Part shown: piece after piece, positions 1-5,328 of the stretch | How the letters are laid out: each line of letters opens with the position of its first letter | Position numbering within the stretch: position 1 is the first letter of the stretch | DNA from: Lentisphaeria bacterium UBA1776 | GTDB taxonomy: Bacteria > Verrucomicrobiota > Lentisphaeria > Victivallales > Victivallaceae | Length of the DNA stretch: 6,865 bases | Reading direction: 5' to 3' | Assembly (NCBI GenBank): GCA_002314605.1 | Contig: DCGO01000012.1 | Location: 9,211-16,075 of the forward strand | The notes under the pieces: generated by a model | What the model saw: only the letters and a program-made list of their open reading frames with translations | What the model was told of the DNA's origin: nothing | The model's database searches: none | Translations under genes and position numbers: made by a program

Positions 1-262
1 CTGTGTCGCCGGTGTCGCCCTTGGGGCCCTGTTCCCCGGTGTCCCCCTTGGGCCCCTGCGGACCGGTTGCGCCGGTTGCGCCGGTGTCCCCGGTGTCCCC
101 TTTGGGGCCCTGCGGTCCTGTTGCACCGGTGGCTCCCTGCGGGCCTTGCGGGCCCGTGGCACCTGTCTCGCCCTGCGGCCCTTGTGGCCCGGTGGCACCA
201 GTCTCTCCCTGGGGTCCCTGTGGCCCGGTGGCCCCTGTTTCCCCGGTGTCACCTTTCGGACC
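1..262 (-). repeat. Long collagen Gly-X-Y block with 36-base (12-residue) higher-order repeat
   Basis: This block encodes 29 complete Gly-X-Y triplets with no break and continues past the edge. The central part repeats a four-triplet unit, GPQ GPQ GET GAT, giving a 36-base period. Sixteen of the 29 triplets have Thr in position Y (GDT, GET, GAT). The DNA is GC-rich and repetitive, so copy number could change by slippage or be misassembled. Confidence 0.9.
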
Positions 263-895
263 CTTGAAAGGAAGGGCATCGGACCAGTCGCCGGAGGCGG
301 CGGATTCCTTGATGTAGATGTTCCCCGTGTCCGTGGCAAGAAAGCTGAATCCTTTCGGCTCTGCATCATAGAGGGATTTTTCGGACAAGGGCCCGGTGGC
401 GTCCACATTGTAGGAATATCCACGGTCCCCCTTGGGGCCCTGTGGGCCTGTGTCTCCCTTGTCCCCCTTGTCCCCCCGGGCGGTGATCCCAGTATCCTGA
501 TACCCCATGTACCAGTGGCCGGTGGTGGTGTCAATGTGGTAATAAGCGGAAACCGGGGTGGGCTCGAATGCCACGGAGCGGTTCAGAATCACCATGGGAA
601 TAATATAGACGGCGTTCAGGCCGTCCGTAAGCGTCCCCCGGGCTGTGATCCTGTCCTTTCCCTGAATGACGGCGGCAAGCTCATCGGTGTTCATGATGGA
701 CATGTCGATCACCAGATTGCTGCCGGAGGCGGTTACCAGTCCGGAAAGAATGGCCCCGTCGTCCAGATCATTGTCCACCATGAAGGTCCATGTTCCGGAC
801 ACGGAAGGCAATCCCGTGACGGTGATCCGGGCGGCGATCCCCCGCCAGAGGGGGACACTTGCCCCGCTGTCGGGGCTCCATGTTGCAGTCTGCAT
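1..895 (-). CDS. Collagen-like fibre protein, C-terminus beyond left edge (partial)
   Basis: The 298 visible residues begin at an ATG (895-893) preceded by AAGGAG (907-902) with a 6-base spacer, which fixes the start. Residues 1-140 form a non-collagenous head with beta-rich alternation (for example ITVTGLP and GTWTFMVDNDLDDG) that recalls N-terminal attachment domains of phage baseplate or tail-fibre proteins such as the BppU type; that likeness is by style only. A short collagen block follows at 141-159 (GDK GDK GDT GPQ GPK GDR), then a 52-residue non-collagenous insert (160-211), then a collagen block from 212 to the edge with at least 29 uninterrupted Gly-X-Y triplets. Position Y is only T, Q or K, never P. 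PKGD pairs, known to stabilise bacterial collagen triple helices, recur. Expected product: a trimeric stalk with a tip domain outside the window. No signal peptide is seen, which fits a virion part better than a secreted protein. It is the fourth gene of the - strand unit. Confidence 0.88.
   Translation of the reverse strand, partial: MQTATWSPDSGASVPLWRGIAARITVTGLPSVSGTWTFMVDNDLDDGAILSGLVTASGSNLVIDMSIMNTDELAAVIQGKDRITARGTLTDGLNAVYIIPMVILNRSVAFEPTPVSAYYHIDTTTGHWYMGYQDTGITARGDKGDKGDTGPQGPKGDRGYSYNVDATGPLSEKSLYDAEPKGFSFLATDTGNIYIKESAASGDWSDALPFKGPKGDTGETGATGPQGPQGETGATGPQGPQGETGATGPQGPQGATGATGPQGPKGDTGDTGATGATGPQGPKGDTGEQGPKGDTGDT
419..475 (-). repeat. Short first collagen block (six triplets)
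   Basis: Residues 141-159 of the fibre protein read GDK GDK GDT GPQ GPK GDR followed by Gly. The block is highly charged and separated from the long collagen block by a 52-residue non-collagenous insert. Such short charged runs often act as flexible or registering segments in phage collagen-like fibres; that role is inferred here. Confidence 0.85.
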
Positions 896-901
896 ATTCT
901 T

Positions 902-907
902 CTCCTT
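902..907 (-). promoter_or_regulatory. Ribosome binding site of the collagen-like gene
   Basis: AAGGAG lies 6 bases upstream of the ATG at 895. It is among the strongest sites of the unit and the only one on the - strand lying wholly outside the preceding gene, so the fibre gene is probably translated independently. Confidence 0.75.
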
Positions 908-913
908 GTTTGT

Positions 914-949
914 TGTCGGACCTGTCGGACAGGCCGGACAGGTCGGACG
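914..949 (-). repeat. Four tandem 9-base units forming an imperfect hairpin in the intergenic gap
   Basis: On the + strand the units are TGTCGGACC, TGTCGGACA, GGCCGGACA and GGTCGGACG. The array also folds: 915-926 pairs with 937-948 over 12 positions with one mismatch (918/945), leaving a 10-base loop. It sits between the stop of the glycosyltransferase gene (952) and the ribosome binding site of the collagen-like gene (902-907). No T-run follows it on the - strand, so it is a poor fit for an intrinsic terminator. It could be an mRNA processing or stabilising element, a protein-binding array, or a dispersed repeat of the genome. Confidence 0.7.
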
Positions 950-951
950 GA

Positions 952-3006
952 TTATTTTTCAAACTTCGACTTTTCCGGGAACCTCTCAAAAAGCGTTTCC
1001 CGCATCACCTTGAAACCGGCGTCATTGTACCCGGCGAAAAGTTTCCCGGTCACGGGGCCGGGATTGCCGCCTTCGCTGTGAACTTTCACAAAATTCTGGT
1101 TCAGTTCCGGCTGCATGCCGATAAGGCCGCAAGCAAGGGTGTTGATGCAGAACCCCGGCTCCGGAACATAGTCGGTCTTTTCCATGACCCGCAGAAAATC
1201 CGCTTTCCGGTACACCACCGGGGTATGTGCGTCAAAATTCGCATGCAACTGAATCCCCTGCTGCTCCAGATAGCGGAATGTATTCCGCATGCGCTCATTC
1301 CACCGGCTTCCGCTGTCGAAACTGTCGTATCCCCGGGCATTGTAGATCACCGGAACCGCCGACGGGTTGTACGGGGCAAGGAACAATTGATCATCGGAGA
1401 GGAAGATGAACGTTTCGGCCAGTTCCGGCTCCCGGCATGCGGCCAGAATCTTGTCGATCAAATTGGCGTCCTTGTTGCGGCTGTTCCGGTCCGGGACATT
1501 CAGGAGCTTTACATTCTGCACCCAGTCCGGAGCGCAGTCGGTGACAATCCATACATGCCGGGCGGTGGTATAGCGATCAATGCTCCGGAGGGCCAGACGA
1601 AGCTCCTCGTTGTTGTTTTTGGAACCGCCGCCCAGCGGAATCACCACGTCATACACGGGAGGCGGCACGGTGACGGTGCGGTACTTTACAGCGCTTGCGG
1701 CATCCATCATCCGGAAGAGCTGAGCGCCGGATGGGTCATCCGTGAAGCGGTCCCCTTCATGGGGGCGGTGGGCATTCATGGTCCCCGGGCGGCCTTCCGG
1801 CCAGTCCTTAAGTCCCACTGGGCCGATGTTCTGCATGTCAACAATGCAATCGGTATCCCATGCCTGCCAGATACGCACATCCACACCGGAGGGTTCATCG
1901 TCTTCGGCCAGCGGGAGAATCCGCGCCGCTTCCGATGCCCGGAAACTGGTGGAATGGAGACAGGCGAACCGGGAGGACTTGAAAACTCTGTATCGGGATG
2001 CAGAAAGCTGATAATACCGCCTGAAAAGGCTTCCGCATGCCGGTTTCACCTGAAGGACCCCGGCAACGTATTCGAGATAGGAGGCCGGATAATAATCATC
2101 GTCCTCCATGACGGCAACCACCGTGTTCCCGGGGAAGGTGTGCGCCTGTACGGCTTTCAGAAGGGCCAGAAAATTCCGCTTGAGGGAGTTGCCGGACACG
2201 GGCTCCAGACGGAGGACTTCCACGGGACAACAGGCCCGGTCCAGAATCGACTGGGGCACGGGGTCCTTGCCGTCATCGGCAACGATCCACAAGGCCGGTT
2301 TTCGGGTCTGGGCTGCAATCCCGTCGGCAACGGTCGCCAGCTGCATAAGCCGGTCCCCGGTGGGAGTGATCACCACCACGGAAGGCTCCGACGGCTTTTT
2401 CAGTTCCGCCAGAACTTTCCGGCAGCGTTCCAGCTTGGACTCGTTGTCCCCTCCTACGGCATGGGCAAGAAAATCCCCTTTTTTCCAGAGGCATTTGGAA
2501 AACTTGTCGTTTCTTTCAACGTAACTCTGAAGGGTCCCCTCCTCGATCCGGTGAATCTTCTCTGCAAGGGGCATGTTCTCCAGGAAAACCCGGTTCAGGA
2601 GAGACTGAGTCCCCCACTTTTCTGCGGGGTAAGCCTCCCGGAGGGCTTCCAGTTCATCCAGCACGGCAATGCCTTCCGGTGTGTTCCGGATAAGAAGAAT
2701 CTCCCCGTTGATGGCACTGAAGCCACGGCCCTCGATGCAGACGCCGAAGGATTTCCCATCCGGGAGAAAGTCTTCCATCTTCCGGGCCGGGTCTGTGATC
2801 ACGCAGTCGCTGCCGATGGTCACAACCATGTCGAAGCCCCCCAGCAGCGCTTTCATCTTCCGGGTGTCCAGATATGGGGAATAGCCGGTGTTGTCGGCGA
2901 GAAAGCTGTAATCGTGCCGGAGCATGTATTTCCGGTGATTCAGGATGGTTGCCAGATACAGGCCCATGTTGTTCCGGGAGTAGGACTGATAGAAAAGGAC
3001 GTTCAT
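952..3006 (-). CDS. Three-module glycosyltransferase (GT34-like + GT2-like + Stealth-like)
   Basis: 684 residues. The start is the ATG at 3006, overlapping the upstream TGA by one base (TGATG), with GAGG (3018-3015) 8 bases before it; a GTG at 3027 lies inside the upstream gene and is less likely. Module 1 (about 1-195) resembles GMA12/MNN10-type GT34 enzymes: GSD at 65-67 where a DxD is expected, INGEILLIRN at 99-108, WGTQSLL at 131-137, and H182 in AHAVGG. Module 2 (about 207-440) looks like a GT-A/GT2 fold: VVVITPTGDR, IVADDG at 241-246 and the acidic MEDDDYY at 300-306. Module 3 (about 451-684) resembles the CR2 region of Stealth sugar-phosphotransferases: NNEELRLALRSIDRY, WIVTD at 486-490, FIFLSDDQLFL at 533-543, and HTPVVYRK at 594-601 like CR3. 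No signal peptide or membrane span is visible, so it is probably cytoplasmic. Its position between Ser-rich and Thr-collagen proteins suggests it decorates them; that is inference. Confidence 0.85.
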   Translation of the reverse strand: MNVLFYQSYSRNNMGLYLATILNHRKYMLRHDYSFLADNTGYSPYLDTRKMKALLGGFDMVVTIGSDCVITDPARKMEDFLPDGKSFGVCIEGRGFSAINGEILLIRNTPEGIAVLDELEALREAYPAEKWGTQSLLNRVFLENMPLAEKIHRIEEGTLQSYVERNDKFSKCLWKKGDFLAHAVGGDNESKLERCRKVLAELKKPSEPSVVVITPTGDRLMQLATVADGIAAQTRKPALWIVADDGKDPVPQSILDRACCPVEVLRLEPVSGNSLKRNFLALLKAVQAHTFPGNTVVAVMEDDDYYPASYLEYVAGVLQVKPACGSLFRRYYQLSASRYRVFKSSRFACLHSTSFRASEAARILPLAEDDEPSGVDVRIWQAWDTDCIVDMQNIGPVGLKDWPEGRPGTMNAHRPHEGDRFTDDPSGAQLFRMMDAASAVKYRTVTVPPPVYDVVIPLGGGSKNNNEELRLALRSIDRYTTARHVWIVTDCAPDWVQNVKLLNVPDRNSRNKDANLIDKILAACREPELAETFIFLSDDQLFLAPYNPSAVPVIYNARGYDSFDSGSRWNERMRNTFRYLEQQGIQLHANFDAHTPVVYRKADFLRVMEKTDYVPEPGFCINTLACGLIGMQPELNQNFVKVHSEGGNPGPVTGKLFAGYNDAGFKVMRETLFERFPEKSKFEK

Positions 3007-4190
3007 CACTGCCACCTCGGGAACCACGTTTCTTCATAATATCTTGGATTGTGGTGATCATTGCTGTACACGGCGATCCAGCCGACTTGTCCGTACATGA
3101 AATGGCCCTCATCATCCCGGAACTCCTGTGTGCGCCACCGGACAGGAGGCCAGGACTCCCATGTGACACGGTAGCCGTTGTACACCAAAGAATTTGCAAG
3201 CCCCATCTGAGATGGGTCAAGGTCGCTTTTGTCCTCGTTGTAATATTCGCATGTCCAGAACTCATATACCTGATTGACCTCGAACTCGTGTTCTCCCTGA
3301 CTGGAACTGCTGGACCCGCCGGAACTGCTTGAAGAGGACCCGGAAGAACTGGACCCGCCGGAACTGCTGGAAGCGCCGGAGCTGCTGGAAGCGCCGGAGC
3401 TGCTGGATGTGCCGGAACTGGAACTCTCATCCGCCACCCAATAGACATGATCCCCGCCGGAATGGAGGACACCGTCCTCCGGAGCGCTGGAGGGGAGTGC
3501 CAGAGAGGAGGAACGGGAGCCGTATTCCATGCGCATCAATGCGGCGAGGGATGGGTCCACGTTAAGCAGCCGCCACTCCAGAACGCCGTTGTTGACGGAG
3601 AGCATCATATTCTGATCCGGCCCGGTTGCGCCGGTCTGAAGCTCGAGAATTTTCTCAAAGCCTTCCCCGTCCCGGATACGGAGGAGGGGTGTAAGGGTGC
3701 TGGATATGACCAGTTCCGGAATGGGATGGAGGGGTGTCATGATATTGTCGAAAGTGAGCTGGGTAATGTTGCTCCCGGTGGCCTGAGCCAGCGGAAAGAA
3801 ATAGTTTCCGGCCTCGTAATACTGGTGGCTTGCCCCCATGATGATGGATGCGGAAAAGGTATGACCCGCCTTGTTGGGGACGACCTTGAGATAGCAGAAC
3901 CCCGGACTGGTTGAGCTGGAAATATCCTGATCCGGTATGGTCTGTTTGACGTTGTACCCATAGACCAGTCCACCCTTGATGTGGAATTTCCCGGAAGAGG
4001 TCCCGGAACCGGAATCGGAATCGTCTCTTGTCGTCAACCGGAAAGCATGGTCGAAGCCCCCGGAGGAAGTACTTTCCACAAATATGCGGCGGGGTCTCAC
4101 TGTACCGGAGGAAGTATGATGCAGAATGCTGTTGATGGAACGCTGAAGATCCATCAAAGCATCTTCTCTCCACAAACGACTCTGTGCCAT
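3006..4190 (-). CDS. Serine-tract structural protein with aromatic-rich C-terminal domain (unrecognised)
   Basis: I do not recognise this protein. The chosen start (ATG 4190) gives 394 residues; an ATG at 4199 in the same frame would add three but touches the Shine-Dalgarno. Three parts are visible: residues 1-255, a mixed beta-type region with an early Ser/Gly stretch and one collagen-like fragment (TGATGP, about 186-191); residues 256-297, almost entirely SSSSG units; and residues 298-394, a domain dense in Trp and Tyr (seven W and about ten Y in 97 residues). There is no signal peptide or membrane span. The tract is likely a flexible linker separating a particle-attached part from an exposed domain, and Ser runs are common O-glycan acceptors. 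It overlaps the upstream gene region by its translation signal and the downstream gene by one base, implying coupled translation. A phage tail or fibre component is the best guess. Confidence 0.8.
   Translation of the reverse strand: MAQSRLWREDALMDLQRSINSILHHTSSGTVRPRRIFVESTSSGGFDHAFRLTTRDDSDSGSGTSSGKFHIKGGLVYGYNVKQTIPDQDISSSTSPGFCYLKVVPNKAGHTFSASIIMGASHQYYEAGNYFFPLAQATGSNITQLTFDNIMTPLHPIPELVISSTLTPLLRIRDGEGFEKILELQTGATGPDQNMMLSVNNGVLEWRLLNVDPSLAALMRMEYGSRSSSLALPSSAPEDGVLHSGGDHVYWVADESSSSGTSSSSGASSSSGASSSSGGSSSSGSSSSSSGGSSSSSQGEHEFEVNQVYEFWTCEYYNEDKSDLDPSQMGLANSLVYNGYRVTWESWPPVRWRTQEFRDDEGHFMYGQVGWIAVYSNDHHNPRYYEETWFPRWQ
3300..3425 (-). repeat. SSSSG low-complexity tract with 18-base period
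   Basis: This stretch encodes about 42 residues of SSSSG followed by T, A, G or S. Two adjacent 18-base copies (3363-3380 and 3381-3398) appear identical, while the others vary in codons. The tract is prone to slippage in multiples of 18 bases. Confidence 0.85.
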
Positions 4191-4195
4191 AATCG

Positions 4196-5104
4196 TCATC
4201 CTCCAATGCTTCTGTGAGTCGCCCGGGCGGACGGGATATTCAAGGCGCTCCAGCTGGCCCTGCGCAAAAAGCGGAACTCCCCGTAAACGGCACTGGAACC
4301 GTCTCCAAGCAAATGACCGCCGGCATCCAAAAGTGCGGGATCCGTGATCCGGACCCCCTGATCACCGCCAGCAGTCATTGCCCCGTTCCACAGCCTGATC
4401 GGATGCTTCTGCCCGTTGGCATCCAGCGCCTGAAATCCGGACTGCAGCAATTTGATATTCCAGTTGTCCGGATGATAGCGAAGCGTGAGTTCAACTTTGG
4501 TGTATTCTGTCCCCGCTGAATTACACTGGGGGGTCGTCTGAAGCCGGACGCACCAGAGACTTTCAACCCCGTAAGCAATGCCGTCCATGGTGACGGCCTC
4601 TTTGTTCAGAGTATTGAAGCACTGATACATCCGGGTGGTATTGACCGATGCGGCATACCAGCTGATCTCAATACGCTGACGCAATTTTGGAATCATCGGG
4701 ACCTCAGGAAAAAGATCTCCGGCCGAATTGAGTACAGGGATCAGCGGTTCGGATTCATCACCGGAAAAACACCGCTCAAGCGGAACGAACTCGCATTCAT
4801 CAAAATAACGGATCTCCGGCGCTCTCAGCGAAAGGTTTTCTCCTGCGGCAAACTGGGGAACAACGGAAGAATATTCGACTTCCGCACGGAAATAACGGGA
4901 ACTCCTCATGCAGAATCGGATCCTGGCCGCAAACAGATTGGCCGCCAGCGGAGACTGCGCACCGAGATACGGTACGCCGGTCAGCGTGCGAACGGATGTC
5001 AGGGTCTGGTCACTGTCGCACTCAATGTGCCAGACAAGTTTCAGAGAATCTTTGTTCCCGCTCAGAAAATAGTCCTGCGGGACCTCATACGCGATTTTGT
5101 TCAT
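4196..5104 (-). CDS. Putative prophage-type virion structural protein, PVC-like family
   Basis: 302 residues from the ATG at 5104, preceded by AAGGAG (5114-5109) with a rather short 4-base spacer. A GTG at 5152 would add 16 residues but has no comparable site. The protein is beta-rich, without signal peptide or membrane span. Its layout recalls a family I associate with prophage-like structural clusters of PVC bacteria: an early segment with YLGAQSPLAANLFAARIRF (46-64) then FRAEVEYSSVVPQF (72-85), a central VLNSAGDLF (124-132), a Tyr/Trp region ending in VELTLRYHPDNWNIKLLQSGF (204-224 with W215), and a near-terminal ITDPALLDAGGHLL (253-266). The family match is recollection of pattern and its function is unknown to me. 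It is the first gene of the - strand unit, divergent from the RodZ-like gene. Confidence 0.75.
   Translation of the reverse strand: MNKIAYEVPQDYFLSGNKDSLKLVWHIECDSDQTLTSVRTLTGVPYLGAQSPLAANLFAARIRFCMRSSRYFRAEVEYSSVVPQFAAGENLSLRAPEIRYFDECEFVPLERCFSGDESEPLIPVLNSAGDLFPEVPMIPKLRQRIEISWYAASVNTTRMYQCFNTLNKEAVTMDGIAYGVESLWCVRLQTTPQCNSAGTEYTKVELTLRYHPDNWNIKLLQSGFQALDANGQKHPIRLWNGAMTAGGDQGVRITDPALLDAGGHLLGDGSSAVYGEFRFLRRASWSALNIPSARATHRSIGG
4200..4204 (-). promoter_or_regulatory. Ribosome binding site that decides the start of the Ser-tract gene
   Basis: GGAGG directly abuts the ATG at 4199 (spacer 0) but is 9 bases from the ATG at 4190. The second ATG is therefore the likely start. The site also encodes the last Gly codons of the upstream gene, whose TGA is at 4198-4196, so re-initiation by terminating ribosomes is likely. 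Confidence 0.65.
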
Positions 5105-5108
5105 GATG

Positions 5109-5114
5109 CTCCTT
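5109..5114 (-). promoter_or_regulatory. Ribosome binding site of the 302-aa structural gene
   Basis: AAGGAG stands 4 bases before the ATG at 5104. The spacing is tight but the match is strong, and it favours 5104 over the upstream GTG at 5152. Confidence 0.6.
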
Positions 5115-5174
5115 TTTCTGGTGTCTGCATCAGGAAAATTTGTCAACCGCACTTCCGCAGAATACCGGAAAACG

Positions 5175-5199
5175 TCCCCCGGAACCGGCGGGATTTTTT
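5175..5199 (+). terminator. Terminator-like hairpin plus T6, with no gene to terminate
   Basis: TCCC (5175-5178) pairs with GGGA (5190-5193) and CCG (5179-5181) with CGG (5186-5188), with a bulged C at 5189, a 4-base loop, and six T at 5194-5199. The shape fits an intrinsic terminator on the + strand, yet the gene to its left is on the - strand. It might block antisense transcription, or be left over from an earlier neighbour. Stability was not calculated. Confidence 0.35.
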
Positions 5200-5262
5200 G
5201 AAATCAGCTCCTGTAAAAAAAAATTTTGTCTGCCGCCGGGCCATCTGCCGGAAACAAAAAAT

Positions 5263-5290
5263 TTGCAATCCCGGAAAAAAGGTGTATCGT
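5263..5290 (+). promoter_or_regulatory. Possible sigma70-type promoter of the RodZ-like gene
   Basis: TTGCAA (5263-5268) and TATCGT (5285-5290) are separated by 16 bases in an AT-rich setting. Transcription would begin near 5297, about 30 bases before the ATG at 5329. Both hexamers are imperfect, so this is a moderate to weak call. Confidence 0.4.
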
Positions 5291-5307
5291 ACATGTCATG
5301 ATACGAT
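5286..5307. promoter_or_regulatory. Inverted repeat at the RodZ-like promoter, possible operator
   Basis: ATCGTA (5286-5291) is mirrored by TACGAT (5302-5307) around a 10-base centre that itself contains the palindrome TCATGA. It overlaps the proposed -10 and start point, which is where a repressor site would be effective. No regulator is identified. Confidence 0.3.
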
Positions 5308-5328
5308 TTTAACGGCAGGAGCACGCCT

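Larger units (their letters stand above)
5105..5328. other. Divergent intergenic region between phage-like unit and host genes
   Basis: This 224-base spacer contains A/T-rich runs (5214-5225 and 5256-5264), the terminator-like hairpin, a direct repeat of CTGCCG (about 5230 and 5246) and the probable promoter of the RodZ-like gene. On the - strand a TTGACA lies at 5146-5141, but no matching -10 hexamer follows at 16-18 bases. No tRNA, obvious attachment core or small ORF was found. Confidence 0.6.

Noticed and set aside
3..1081. Open + strand frames opposite the collagen-like gene, rich in GPV/SPV or GP runs
   Set aside because: They are mirror images of the Gly-X-Y repeat (Gly and Pro codons are complementary) and have no ribosome binding site or family likeness.
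859..3039. A 726-codon open frame on the + strand opposite the glycosyltransferase gene
   Set aside because: Its codons are in exact register with those of the - strand gene, so its stops would require TTA, CTA or TCA codons in that gene, which are avoided here. The - strand reading has clear family motifs, a Shine-Dalgarno and overlapping neighbours; the + reading has none.
3300..3425. The 18-base repeats as a possible CRISPR or integron-type array
   Set aside because: The repeats are contiguous, without spacers, in frame, and simply encode the SSSSG tract.
2654..3472. A 272-codon - strand frame with Pro/Ala repeats overlapping two genes
   Set aside because: It is a frame-shifted reading of the SSSSG repeat and the start of the glycosyltransferase. 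It covers no independent stretch and has no plausible start signal.
5141..5146. TTGACA on the - strand as a promoter for the structural gene
   Set aside because: The hexamer is a perfect -35 match, but the positions 16-18 bases downstream read CACCAG or similar, not a -10. A promoter is needed somewhere here, but this one is not supported.
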